Positions 1-8,608 of a stretch of DNA of 31,990 nucleotides are shown in pieces (the first letter of the stretch is position 1; every line of letters begins with the position of its first letter). Source of the stretch: a virus; the IMG/VR virus record IMGVR_UViG_3300036791_000307, positions 1-31,990 of that record. One strand, 5' to 3'. The notes beneath the pieces were generated by a model, which saw only the letters and a list, made by a program, of their open reading frames with translations, was not told the DNA's origin and did no database searches. The position numbers and the translations under genes were made by a program.

Positions 1-1716
1 CACGGCGAGCGCGGTTGCATAGATGTATGACGTTAATGTCGGAGATGTGGACCTGATCTTGACGTTGCGCGTCAAATTGATCACTTCCGCCTGGGTTGGC
101 GAAGTGCCGGAATGAAAATAGACCGGACTGATTGCCAGCGACAATGCCGATGAAGTGGCATTGCTGGCGAGGTTCAGCGCTTCCGACTCGGTGACCGTCT
201 TGCTGGTTGATGCAATCGCGATTTCATCGCCACTCAACCATCCGGTATCAGTGTCCACATTTGCCGAAGCGGGCAACGAGGATGCGACGTAGATGCCAGC
301 GTTGGAATAAATGAAATTCTGGGTCGCGTCGCCGGTATAGGAAGTGGTGCCGGCTGCGGAACAGGCGGCGATCATCATGTAGTTAGTGGCGACGCCGGAT
401 GAAACCTTGCCGACAATCTGACAGATATAGCCGCCGCCCGATGGCGTGATCGAGCTACTAGTCGCCGTGCCATTGCCAACAGCGGTGCAGGCACCGATGG
501 TACCGAGGTTCAAGTCAATGTCGGCAAAGAAGCCATTGGTCGGCGGTACCGTATTGACGCTTCCTGCGATCAGCCGAACAAATCGATTGTGGGTGCCGCT
601 GCCCCCCTTGAGCCAGACAGTACAGACCACCGTCGTCGCGGTGTTGTTCGTTCCCTGCGCATAGGTAAAGTGTGGTGATGTCGCTACTGTGTCCACGATG
701 GTAGTGCCGCGAACCTCAATGCCGGTCGCGTCGGGCGCCGCGAGCAAGGTTTGGGTGACTGCCGAGGGAGTAAAGCTGCCGAGCGCCATCGGCGGAACGC
801 CAAAATCCGTCGTCAGCTTGCAGGAAACGACGTTCTTGCCGCTGGTGCGCGACAGGCCATAGGCATTGAGCGCCGAATTGTCGTTCGCGATCAGGCCAAA
901 ATCGCCGCTCAGTGAGTTTTGCACGAATTCAAGAACAGCGGTCGAGTTGCGCGGAATCGGGGTGCCGCTGCTGCCGATGTTCAACGTGCCATTTGCCCAG
1001 ACGTTGAGATCGCCATTGATGCGCAGCACATAATTGGTGGCTGCCGCCGTGCCGTAATTCAGCGTTCCCTGACTGCCGATATGGATGCCGCCGCCTGCCG
1101 CACTGGTCGAATTCAGGACACCAGAACCGTAAGCCGTCGTCGCGGTCTGATCCATCGTGACCGTGCGCGCCGTCACCGTCGCGGCTGCGGTCCATTCGCC
1201 GCAAATATACATATCATCGGTAGCGGCTGGCGTCGCTGTCGCCGTGGTGCGCAACGCGCGGGTCCAATCGGTCGTGGTGGCACTATTGCATTGCAGCGTG
1301 AGCGAACCGACGCCGCTGCCGCAAGTCGCCTTCAGCGTCCAGTTGCCGGCAACACCGTCACCGGTCACCGTCGCGCCGAACTTGAAGAATACCGGCGAGG
1401 TCGCGCTATCGGCAGATGGCGGCATGTCGCTGAGATTGACCGTGCAACTGGTCTGCAACACGGCTGCCTTGTAGATGCCAACCGTCAGCGTGACGTTAGG
1501 TGATGCCACCGCGTTCTTGAGCCATAACAGCACGCCATCGATCACGTCGGCAGCGGTAATCGTGAATGTGCTGGATGTGATGGTGGCATTGTTGGCGCAG
1601 GCTACGGTGGTCGCGCTGCGGATCAACGCTGTGGCACCCGCACCGGTCTCCGACAAGGCAAAGGCGGTCGCGCCCGTTATCGATCCGTTGCCGTTGCAAA
1701 CCAGCGCGCGAGTCAT
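1..1716 (-). CDS. Large tail/receptor-binding protein, partial at the left edge (G8-like plus lectin-like domains)
   Basis: The minus strand is open from an ATG at 1716 to the window edge, giving about 572 residues with the C-terminus missing. The N-terminal third is Thr/Ala/Ser-rich with beta-type alternation. About 220-260 residues in is a stretch around LNVWANGTLNIGSSGTPI, and near the edge is WLSGDEIAIASTSKTVTESE; both resemble G8-type beta-solenoid proteins. Between them, a stretch with TVWLKGGSGTHNRFVRL and later GGGYICQIVGK resembles concanavalin-A-like carbohydrate-binding inserts of phage tail proteins. The gene follows three small tail-type genes in the same direction, so a virion adhesin or depolymerase role is likely. 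Domain names come from memory of family patterns; the open frame is seen directly. Confidence 0.75.
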   Translation of the reverse strand, partial: MTRALVCNGNGSITGATAFALSETGAGATALIRSATTVACANNATITSSTFTITAADVIDGVLLWLKNAVASPNVTLTVGIYKAAVLQTSCTVNLSDMPPSADSATSPVFFKFGATVTGDGVAGNWTLKATCGSGVGSLTLQCNSATTTDWTRALRTTATATPAATDDMYICGEWTAAATVTARTVTMDQTATTAYGSGVLNSTSAAGGGIHIGSQGTLNYGTAAATNYVLRINGDLNVWANGTLNIGSSGTPIPRNSTAVLEFVQNSLSGDFGLIANDNSALNAYGLSRTSGKNVVSCKLTTDFGVPPMALGSFTPSAVTQTLLAAPDATGIEVRGTTIVDTVATSPHFTYAQGTNNTATTVVCTVWLKGGSGTHNRFVRLIAGSVNTVPPTNGFFADIDLNLGTIGACTAVGNGTATSSSITPSGGGYICQIVGKVSSGVATNYMMIAACSAAGTTSYTGDATQNFIYSNAGIYVASSLPASANVDTDTGWLSGDEIAIASTSKTVTESEALNLASNATSSALSLAISPVYFHSGTSPTQAEVINLTRNVKIRSTSPTLTSYIYATALAV

Positions 1717-2106
1717 TTACTTGAACACTTTCATCGGTGTGCCATTGAACCAGTAAGTAACACCACCGGTCGGCGCTGCCCCGTTCTTGACGCCCTGGTA
1801 GGGCAGCCCATTGAACCAGTTGCCGAGATCATTGGGAACGCTAGTCGATGGCGGTATGACGGGCGGCGGTGCAACCGTCGTGATCGGCACCAGAAAATAG
1901 CTGCCCGTGGAAGGATCAAACACCGCCAAAGCCTGACGCGCGACGGTCAGAGAAATCGGCACGGTCGAGAGATCGATACCGATGAAGGTATCGGCGTTTT
2001 TAGTGGTGACGCTGACGCCGTTGATCCCACTTACCAGGCGCGGGAATTGCGGTGAGACCTTGAGTTGGATGGTCCGCGTTGTGACCTGGGAAAACGCTAT
2101 TGTCAT
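1717..2106 (-). CDS. Small virion protein, third member of a tandem paralogous family
   Basis: A 129-residue protein whose ATG overlaps the stop of the preceding gene (ATGA at 2103-2106), so translation is probably coupled. The N-terminal half carries the module also seen in the next two upstream genes: a VSPQFP turn, a GINGVSV segment, then AVFDPSTGSYFLVP. The second half is Pro-rich (VAPPPVIPPS) followed by two copies of a short WFNG element (GNWFNGLPYQG and TYWFNGTPMK). It ends immediately before the large adhesin. No named family is recognised. A structural or adaptor role in the tail is inferred from position. Confidence 0.7.
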   Translation of the reverse strand: MTIAFSQVTTRTIQLKVSPQFPRLVSGINGVSVTTKNADTFIGIDLSTVPISLTVARQALAVFDPSTGSYFLVPITTVAPPPVIPPSTSVPNDLGNWFNGLPYQGVKNGAAPTGGVTYWFNGTPMKVFK

Positions 2107-2921
2107 ATCGAGGGCCAGCCACCAACGAACTTTTGCGGCACCGCGCCGGCAAACGTCGCAACGCCGAAATCCGCCGTCAGGGCATTGCCAGACAGCGCGC
2201 CAACAGCCCCGGTGAAAGACACATAGGGGACCATGATTCCGTTAAGCACGGGGATGCCGCCGATATTGCCAGTGGGATTGGCAGCGGCAATGCCATTCCA
2301 GCCTGATCCGACCTGTGATCCCTTGACTGGCTTGAACCAGATGTTTCTGACATTGAGATCGACCGCGACGCCGATCACGTCACCGTTGATCATGCTGCCG
2401 ATATGGCAAAGACTGTCGCTGCCATTGGTGAAAATGCTGCCGGACTGATAGCAGGCAACACCGCTCGCGCCGTTTGCCGTCAAGGCGCTGTAGGCCGTGC
2501 CTATCGTTGCAACACCAAAGCTCCAACCGCTGTCGAGATTGGTGGTGACTTGGATTTCGAAATAAAACCGTCCCGCCGACTGAGCGGAAGCGACGGGAAT
2601 CGTGACGCCCTGGTCGGCAACGTTGCTATTGTTGGTGGCAGTCACGTTGGCGTTTGAAACCGTGACGTTGTGCGCGGTGGTGCTGTCCCATATCGCCGGC
2701 ACAGCGGACAGATTGGCCGGCACCAGCACGAACTGACTGGTGTTGGTATCGAAGGTCAGGATGAAATGACCGTCTTGCGGGGTATAGGGATCGACCACCC
2801 CGAACTGGTTGTAATCGAGCTGCACCATCCAGTTGCCGGCCTGCTTGGTGACATCGAGGCCAGGGCCAGGGCGGACTTGTTCGGGAAATTGCGGGAAAAC
2901 CTTGACCTTGATGCCGCTCAT
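2103..2921 (-). CDS. Tail protein with SPRY/concanavalin-like domain, second paralogue of the tandem family
   Basis: A 272-residue protein beginning MSGIKVKVFPQFPEQV. Residues 1-70 match the paralogous module: VFPQFP, GLDV, GNWMVQLDY, PYTPQDGHFILTFDTN, LVPA. From about residue 110, the segment RFYFEIQVTTNLDSGWSFGVA and a later GDVIGVAVDLNVRNIWFKP have the strand pattern of SPRY-type lectin-like domains, which bind proteins or glycans. The gene is coupled on both sides through ATGA overlaps (2918-2921 and 2103-2106). A role as a host-recognition or decoration protein of the tail is inferred. The SPRY assignment rests on motif shape and is moderately sure. Confidence 0.75.
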   Translation of the reverse strand: MSGIKVKVFPQFPEQVRPGPGLDVTKQAGNWMVQLDYNQFGVVDPYTPQDGHFILTFDTNTSQFVLVPANLSAVPAIWDSTTAHNVTVSNANVTATNNSNVADQGVTIPVASAQSAGRFYFEIQVTTNLDSGWSFGVATIGTAYSALTANGASGVACYQSGSIFTNGSDSLCHIGSMINGDVIGVAVDLNVRNIWFKPVKGSQVGSGWNGIAAANPTGNIGGIPVLNGIMVPYVSFTGAVGALSGNALTADFGVATFAGAVPQKFVGGWPSI

Positions 2922-3139
2922 GCGAATGACGTTGCCGGTGCCAAGAAGTATCGGTTGAGATTGGCGTCATAAACCAGAATGTAGTGGGTCTCCAACGGAG
3001 TGTAGGGAAATTGCAGCGCCAGGCCGGAATAGTCCATGCTGATGGTCCAGTTGCCGTTCTGATCCTGCACCTGAATTCCCTTGGTGCCGATCACCCGGCC
3101 AGGGAATTTCGGGATGGTGACAAGTCTTAAATCTCTCAT
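2918..3139 (-). CDS. Small virion protein, first and minimal paralogue of the tandem family
   Basis: A 73-residue protein made only of the shared module: VTIPKFPGRVIGTKGI, GNWTISMDY, FPYTPLETHYILVYDANLNRYFLAPA. The next gene carries the same module plus a SPRY-like domain, and the one after carries it plus Pro-rich and WFNG elements. Start and stop overlap the neighbours by four bases (ATGA at 3136-3139 and 2918-2921). The function is unknown. The module may be a docking or oligomerisation unit for tail appendages, which is inference. Confidence 0.7.
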   Translation of the reverse strand: MRDLRLVTIPKFPGRVIGTKGIQVQDQNGNWTISMDYSGLALQFPYTPLETHYILVYDANLNRYFLAPATSFA

Positions 3140-3540
3140 TGCGTATCGATTCCCTCAGTGACATTGACCCTGCCGATGATCAGTTGCGCGGTGCGGGTGT
3201 CCTGGCTGATGCGGGCGCCGATCTGATAGGCGCCAAACGGCAACGACGCCATTCGGTCAGCGATGAAAAGCCATTGCAAGGTGCCAACATCCGGCAGCGT
3301 GATGGTGCCGTCATCGGTCGAGCCGGTCAGCACCACGCCATAACCATAACCGTAAAGCGGTCCCCAATCGTAATAGCCGGGAATGAAGGGACCGGATTGG
3401 CGTGATGGCAATCGCGTCACGGTCAGCGTGACCCGGCACAATGAGATATCGATGGCCTCGCCAGTATCCTCATCGGTCAACAGAACGGTTTCGCTCCAAT
3501 CGGCCCGGTTGGATGCGTCGGGGAAAAAGCCGCCATACAT
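3136..3540 (-). CDS. Hypothetical structural protein
   Basis: A 134-residue protein with alternating hydrophobic residues and a Tyr/Gly-rich central loop (PGYYDWGPLYGYGYG), followed by strands such as GTLQWLFIADRMASLPFGAY. It resembles small beta-sandwich virion proteins but is not recognised. The ATG at 3540 lies only two bases after the stop of the homing endonuclease gene, and no clear Shine-Dalgarno precedes it. This suggests that the endonuclease insertion displaced its native leader. The downstream gene is coupled by ATGA. Confidence 0.65.
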   Translation of the reverse strand: MYGGFFPDASNRADWSETVLLTDEDTGEAIDISLCRVTLTVTRLPSRQSGPFIPGYYDWGPLYGYGYGVVLTGSTDDGTITLPDVGTLQWLFIADRMASLPFGAYQIGARISQDTRTAQLIIGRVNVTEGIDTQ

Positions 3541-3542
3541 GG

Positions 3543-4070
3543 CTATGCTACGAGTTTTCCAGGGTTTGCAAATTCATCGTGAAGCTGCGCGCGCAATCTG
3601 TTGGCATGCTTCGCAGCCTGACCGAGGCAAATAAAATGTTTGATGACGTGCTCTCCTCCACCAAATCCGACGGATACGCGCCAACGCCATGAATCACGCC
3701 ACTTCACTCGAAATACGCACTTGATCCCTGTCTTGTTGCGGCTACTAAGGCGCCTGTTTTGATTGTTTTGCGCAGAGGTCGCGAGACGTAGATTGCAGAG
3801 GCGATTATCGGCACGATTGCCGTTGATGTGATCGATTTCGCCACTCGGTTCCTCTCCATAATAGAATGCCCAAGCAATCCGATGGACAGAATAAATCTTG
3901 CCGCAAAGGCTTACCTGCCGGTAACCGATGTTGTTTGTATAACCTGCCTCCTGTCCCGCCACGCGGTTTCTCCTTGGAACCCGCAAAATCAATCGGCCAT
4001 TATTTGGGTCAATCGAGAAAACTTCTCGCAAGGTTTTCAGCGGTGGCAAAATGACTTTGATATATCTCAT
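3543..4070 (-). CDS. HNH homing endonuclease with C-terminal AP2-type DNA-binding domain
   Basis: A 175-residue protein. The segment SVHRIAWAFYYGEEPSGEIDHINGN, then NRLCNLRLATSAQNNQNR, is the classic HNH_3 homing-nuclease pattern (catalytic His in the IDHINGN block). After NKTGIKCVF comes a WRVSVGFGG stretch and ICLGQAAKHANRLRAQLHDEF, typical of the AP2 DNA-binding domain fused to such phage nucleases. The gene sits alone between a tail fibre and a small virion gene, four bases after the fibre stop, as expected of a free-standing selfish gene. Residue similarity is clear; target specificity cannot be read from the sequence. Confidence 0.9.
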   Translation of the reverse strand: MRYIKVILPPLKTLREVFSIDPNNGRLILRVPRRNRVAGQEAGYTNNIGYRQVSLCGKIYSVHRIAWAFYYGEEPSGEIDHINGNRADNRLCNLRLATSAQNNQNRRLSSRNKTGIKCVFRVKWRDSWRWRVSVGFGGGEHVIKHFICLGQAAKHANRLRAQLHDEFANPGKLVA

Positions 4071-4074
4071 CTTT

Positions 4075-5061
4075 TTACAACTTAAGGTACACAGTGATCA
4101 GCATCGCAGGGCTGACGATATCAAACGCCGTGCTGCCTCCGGTGAAAGTCGTTAAGTTATCGTTAGCGACGCCGGGCACCGAACCAACGGTGAGGCCGGT
4201 CGCCGAGGCACCGGTTGTTGACCCCGCAAGACTTACAGCAACAGCGGTGCCGCCGCCTGCTGCTGTATATACTCCGCTCGCCAGGGTATAGGAGTGTGCA
4301 TGGGTAGGATCATGAGTGTAAACGTTATGCTGGTGCGCCGGCAGGTTTGCGGTGGCAAGCAGGCGTTGCCCGGCACCGGCCTGTGATCCCAGCGTTATGG
4401 CGTTGCCCTTGGTGAAGGTGACGCCCGCCAGCAAGCCGACATTGCTGTTGCCCATGTCGGCAAGCCCCATCAGATCGCGGGCGCGACCATCCGGCAAAGC
4501 GATTTGCTTGTTGGCGGCCCAATCGGCGGCAGCGTTGGCGCCGCGACCGCCTGGCGTCACCGCAAGCGTCAAATCCACCAGCCATAGAAAATTGAACAAG
4601 GCCTGTGCGCTAGGATCGGCCAATTCGGTGGCGCCGGAAACCGCGTTACCGATGGTCTTGCCATTGCAGCGAACAAAGCCGGTGAGGATCGCATTGTCAT
4701 AGCGGAATTTGATATCGCCGGTTTGCAGGACAGTTGTCGGATCGACTGCGCCGCCGCCACCACCACCGCCACCGGTCGAGGGACCGATCACCTGTAAATT
4801 ATCGGCAACGAATTTGACGACGCCTAGCTTGTCCTGCAACCGGACCTTGATTTGCCCATCGGCCAAAAAGAATTGCGGCAGGCGCCCGGCACTATCCAAC
4901 GTGATCGGATTGGGCAGCGCAATCGAAAGCGCCGTGTCCTGAAAGGCGTTTTGCGGCGTGCTTACTGTCCCCGCTTGAATTAGATAAAGCTGACCCCCTG
5001 ATAATGGGTTTCCAAATTCATCCAGTTGTTGAGTGAGGGAAAGTGGAATTGTCCCGGCCAT
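4075..5061 (-). CDS. Tail fibre with N-terminal virion-binding domain, polyglycine hinge and collar-like tip
   Basis: A 328-residue protein. Residues 1-90 (LDEFGNPLSGGQLYLIQAGT, then DSAGRLPQFFLADG) look like the conserved head- or tail-attachment domain of podoviral fibres. Residues 97-104 are eight glycines in a row, acting as a flexible hinge. The C-terminal half has ALPDGRARDLMGLADMG and an AHQHNVYTHDPTHAHS histidine stretch, features of phage tail-collar or fibre-tip domains that form trimers. It follows the ejection genes. A receptor-binding role is inferred from architecture. Confidence 0.85.
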   Translation of the reverse strand: MAGTIPLSLTQQLDEFGNPLSGGQLYLIQAGTVSTPQNAFQDTALSIALPNPITLDSAGRLPQFFLADGQIKVRLQDKLGVVKFVADNLQVIGPSTGGGGGGGGAVDPTTVLQTGDIKFRYDNAILTGFVRCNGKTIGNAVSGATELADPSAQALFNFLWLVDLTLAVTPGGRGANAAADWAANKQIALPDGRARDLMGLADMGNSNVGLLAGVTFTKGNAITLGSQAGAGQRLLATANLPAHQHNVYTHDPTHAHSYTLASGVYTAAGGGTAVAVSLAGSTTGASATGLTVGSVPGVANDNLTTFTGGSTAFDIVSPAMLITVYLKL

Positions 5062-5070
5062 TATACAACC

Positions 5071-7194
5071 CTATTGTGTCTCACGACCGCCAAGTACGGT
5101 GCCATATACCAACGCACGCGCGAGATTGAGTTCGCGGCTTCCCCCGCGCGGACTTGCTGCAATCTTCTGCAACATATCCGCCGATTTCGGATCGGTAAGA
5201 ATGTTGGCGAGTTGCGTCATGTTTCTTCCCGTACGCCACTCGTTGAATTTGTCATTGATCGGCTTCAAAACTTCCCATGGCCTGGTCATTGCAGAGACCG
5301 CCGTCTTTGCCGCCGTTCCCGGCTGAAACTCCCGCATCGCTTCGATATTGTAAGCCGTCTTCGAACCAACATTCTGCCGGGTACCGGTTGCCTCCATGAT
5401 ATCCAGCAGGCGGTTAAACCCGTTCCAGCGGTCGGCGCCATTCGGCAATGCTTCAACGGCGGCCTGCAAATTGGTGCGTTGTTGCGGATTGCCTGCAACC
5501 GCTGCCCTGAATTTGGCGCCACTGGCCTGATTGGGACCGGTCTGCAGATCACGCGCCGCCGAATTGTAGGCTGTTTCCAGATAATTACGGACCAGATCAG
5601 ACGCTGCTTTTGGGCTTTTGTTGGCAACCGCACCGATAGCTTCCGTGACTTCCGGATGGCTGTCAGCAAGCGGCTCACGGGCAAATACCTTGCCGATCGC
5701 CTGCCTGGTTCCAAGGTCCTTGTCGGCCAGTTGGCCTAGCAAACGCTCCCTGAGCGGATTGACATATTTCTGGCTGATATCCTCAAAACGCTGCTGTCCC
5801 TTCTGTAAATTAGGACTCGCATTGATCATTCGCGATTGAAGATCGTTCAGCGATTCGAGAATAACCTTTCCTTGTTCTTTGGTAATGGCATCCTGCCCGC
5901 TCTGCGGCATGTCCATCTTTTCACGGACATACTTGCGGGCACGATCCAGATTGCCAATATCGGTAATCAGTTGTTCCGGAACGGCAGGCCTGCCGGGAAT
6001 CGTATCATAGATGGTCCCGGCCGGAGTCTGGCGCGCGACACGCTGAGCAGGCACGGCTGCCTGCGCCGGTCTTTCAACCAGCAGATTGCGGAATTCAGAT
6101 AGTGGACCGCGAAGAACACCGGTTTTATCGTTGGCAATTGCCTGATCGATATTATCAACGACGGCCTTGATTTCCGGATGAGGCACTACATCTGTTTTCG
6201 CCGCTTGATAGTAGGGATCGACGGCCTGGGTTCGTGCTTTCTCCACATCCCGCATCGTAGCTTCGGCCGAACGCCCGACTTCGGGGCCTATGTTGGAAGG
6301 CGCCGGCATTGTACCGGGGGATATTTCGCCAGTACCCGCCTTGACCGCTTGTTCTATCTGTTGTGGACGCTGCCCGAAGAACTGCCGCATTTGCGCCGCC
6401 GTCTGTGGCGCGGCTTCTAGTTGGCGCATGGTATCCGCAAGCACCGGCTGCCCAGTAACCTGGCTCAGAGCTTCCGGCCAAGTCAGATCGACACCGCGGG
6501 CGGTGGCGTCCTGCATTAATTTTCCGGCATCATTGATGTGGGTCGATGTGATGCCGGCCAGTCCCTTTTCGAGGACAGAAGTGCCTGCCAGCTTGCGCGC
6601 GGCACCTACGGCACTACTTCCCGCCAACGCACCTCCAAGCTGTGCAATTCCCTCGTAGGGCGTGCCCTCTGCAAGCTTGCGGCCAACTTCGCTGCCAACA
6701 GCCGGAACAGCAATCCGCGCCAATCGTGTAAAAAGACCACCTCCACCACCTGCCGCACCAGCGGCCAGTTCCCCGGCGGTTTGTGTCAATTTTTCTGGAA
6801 AATCCTTCGGCGTATAGCGCGGCTCGCCGCCGTAGCTTGTCTCGTAAGATTTGCGAAAGTCTTCCGCTGTCGGGTAGTATTTCTCGATAAGATTGGGTTC
6901 ACGTTGCAACGGCGGAGCGCCAGTTTTCTCGCGATAGATATCCTGTAACTGATGCAAACCTTCAACGGCGGTCCGCGGCGCAGCAAGAGTTCCCATCACC
7001 GCGCCGGTGATACCTTCCTCTGCCGAATGATAAAGCCCTTTGATACGGTCCATCACCGAGCGTTGCGGCGGTGCCATCGGACCGAGCTTGGAGGCTATAT
7101 CGTTGACCGTTTCCTGCTGCTGGTCAGGTGTCAGTTTCAGAAATGAGTCATCCACCGTGACCGAACGGCCATCGTTTAGCGTAATCGACGCCAT
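5071..7194 (-). CDS. Large internal virion/ejection protein
   Basis: A 707-residue protein starting MASITLNDGRSVTVDDSFL; the ATG shares one base with the previous stop (TGATG at 7192-7196). A hydrophobic Ala/Gly-rich segment at about residues 140-200 (ELAAGAAGGGGGLFTRLARIAVPAVGS and on) could insert into membranes, followed by long helical, Gln-rich regions. This layout, plus its place as the last of four consecutive ejection-type genes, fits proteins expelled into the host envelope during DNA entry (P22 gp16/gp20 analogues). Sequence identity to P22 proteins is not obvious, so the function is by context. Confidence 0.7.
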   Translation of the reverse strand: MASITLNDGRSVTVDDSFLKLTPDQQQETVNDIASKLGPMAPPQRSVMDRIKGLYHSAEEGITGAVMGTLAAPRTAVEGLHQLQDIYREKTGAPPLQREPNLIEKYYPTAEDFRKSYETSYGGEPRYTPKDFPEKLTQTAGELAAGAAGGGGGLFTRLARIAVPAVGSEVGRKLAEGTPYEGIAQLGGALAGSSAVGAARKLAGTSVLEKGLAGITSTHINDAGKLMQDATARGVDLTWPEALSQVTGQPVLADTMRQLEAAPQTAAQMRQFFGQRPQQIEQAVKAGTGEISPGTMPAPSNIGPEVGRSAEATMRDVEKARTQAVDPYYQAAKTDVVPHPEIKAVVDNIDQAIANDKTGVLRGPLSEFRNLLVERPAQAAVPAQRVARQTPAGTIYDTIPGRPAVPEQLITDIGNLDRARKYVREKMDMPQSGQDAITKEQGKVILESLNDLQSRMINASPNLQKGQQRFEDISQKYVNPLRERLLGQLADKDLGTRQAIGKVFAREPLADSHPEVTEAIGAVANKSPKAASDLVRNYLETAYNSAARDLQTGPNQASGAKFRAAVAGNPQQRTNLQAAVEALPNGADRWNGFNRLLDIMEATGTRQNVGSKTAYNIEAMREFQPGTAAKTAVSAMTRPWEVLKPINDKFNEWRTGRNMTQLANILTDPKSADMLQKIAASPRGGSRELNLARALVYGTVLGGRETQ

Positions 7195-8606
7195 CAGGGA
7201 TTGACCTTAAAGCCGACGTTGTTCTTGGCAGTGCCTTCCGAGGTCGGCATGGCAAAACCAGGGACCTTGCTGAAATCAAGCGGATGACTTTCGGCCCATT
7301 GGCTCATATGCTCCATGGCGTTGATATCGAGCCTTCCATCATGGGCAGCAGCGTATTTGTTCAATTCTCTTGCGTAGTCTACCTTGCGGTCTTCCATTAG
7401 CCGCATGAAGCCGATGATCTTGCGATTGCCTTCCGGTGAATTAGTTGAATTAAAGGTGCTGTCGCGGATAATCTTGGCATCGTTATTGGAAATTTGCGGT
7501 CCCAAACCGCTGGCGGTACCGCCCGCATCCATGATCGCCCGGTTCTGCAATTTCTGGAATAGTTCGGTCGGCGACGCCTTGTCGGCATCAACAAGACCCA
7601 ACTGCACACCCGCCCGCTGTGCCGCCAGGATGAACGGCGTGCCCGTACCACTGACAAAACCCGGCTGGCTCATTGCGCGTTCGGCAACATCCAGCGTCGC
7701 TTTGACGGTAGGCACCTTCATTGCGGCCTTGAGAGCATCCGAATGAATTTCGGCGAGAGTTCCACCCATTGCCTCGTCGTATTTTTTCTGACCAGGCAAA
7801 ATATTAACGTTAGTAGCCTGCGATTTCCGCAAATCCTTTTCCATCGCATACAATTGCGGATCGTCACGCATCGCCTTCAAGGTCGCGATCTTGTCGGTTG
7901 GCTTGGCATTATCAAATGCCCGCTTCAATAATTCCTTTGCGACTTCCTTTGATGCGGCGGGAAGATTCGGATCAGCTGCGGCAGCAAGGTATTTCGGAAT
8001 GTTGTTGGGATCGGTTAACCGGCTTGCCGGTGTTGTTGCCTCTTCTTCCTCCCTGGGGGCCGTGCCCGCAGGAACGCCGGGAATCGGTGCCGCAGCAGGA
8101 ATGCCAGCGGGAATAGGTGCCGCGACAGCAGCGCCAGATGGGGCGCCGGTTGGGATGCCAGATGGAACAGCAGCCGCAACGCCAGGAATGGCAGAGGCCG
8201 GCACACCCTGCGGTGCTCCGGCAGGACTGGGAAACGGGGATGCGGCATCAGTCGGGACAACGGGCGGTATTGGCCGCGGCGTTGCGGCTGCTGCTGGAGG
8301 CGCCCCACCTAATCCCTGCACTGCCTGAGTAAACCTGTTTGAAGCCGCCAGTTCCCGCGCCTGTTTCTTCTGTTCTTCCGATAGCCCAAGAAATGCCAAC
8401 GTCGATCTCAAGTCACCTGTGCCGGCAACTTGAGCCGCTGCCTGCTGATAGCTGATGTTGCCGGACGCCAAATCTTGGCCGAGATTGGCAAGGGCTTGCT
8501 GGTTCCGTGCCTCGCGAGCAACATTGCCGAGATTGGCCAGTGGCGAGAAATCAACGCCGCCAGAGAAGGCTGCAGGCATCGGGAACGAGGTCGGATTGAT
8601 GGCCAT
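7194..8606 (-). CDS. Internal virion/ejection protein with Pro/Ala-rich linker
   Basis: A 470-residue protein. The N-terminus (MAINPTSFPMPAAFSGGVDFSPLANLGN) closely parallels the start of the next upstream gene product (MAIAPIPFPNQQAFSSFDFGPLARLG), suggesting a shared N-terminal targeting or packaging signal. Residues about 100-190 are a low-complexity Pro/Ala/Gly linker, then an acidic EEEEATTP patch, then a helical C-terminal domain. It lies between the lysozyme-like virion protein and the large ejection protein, with a one-base overlap into the latter. A DNA-ejection role is inferred. Confidence 0.7.
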   Translation of the reverse strand: MAINPTSFPMPAAFSGGVDFSPLANLGNVAREARNQQALANLGQDLASGNISYQQAAAQVAGTGDLRSTLAFLGLSEEQKKQARELAASNRFTQAVQGLGGAPPAAAATPRPIPPVVPTDAASPFPSPAGAPQGVPASAIPGVAAAVPSGIPTGAPSGAAVAAPIPAGIPAAAPIPGVPAGTAPREEEEATTPASRLTDPNNIPKYLAAAADPNLPAASKEVAKELLKRAFDNAKPTDKIATLKAMRDDPQLYAMEKDLRKSQATNVNILPGQKKYDEAMGGTLAEIHSDALKAAMKVPTVKATLDVAERAMSQPGFVSGTGTPFILAAQRAGVQLGLVDADKASPTELFQKLQNRAIMDAGGTASGLGPQISNNDAKIIRDSTFNSTNSPEGNRKIIGFMRLMEDRKVDYARELNKYAAAHDGRLDINAMEHMSQWAESHPLDFSKVPGFAMPTSEGTAKNNVGFKVNP

Positions 8607-8608
8607 GT

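Noticed and set aside
919-1503. Plus-strand Arg/Ala-rich open frame
   Set aside because: Shadow of the partial adhesin gene on the minus strand; composition typical of antisense frames.
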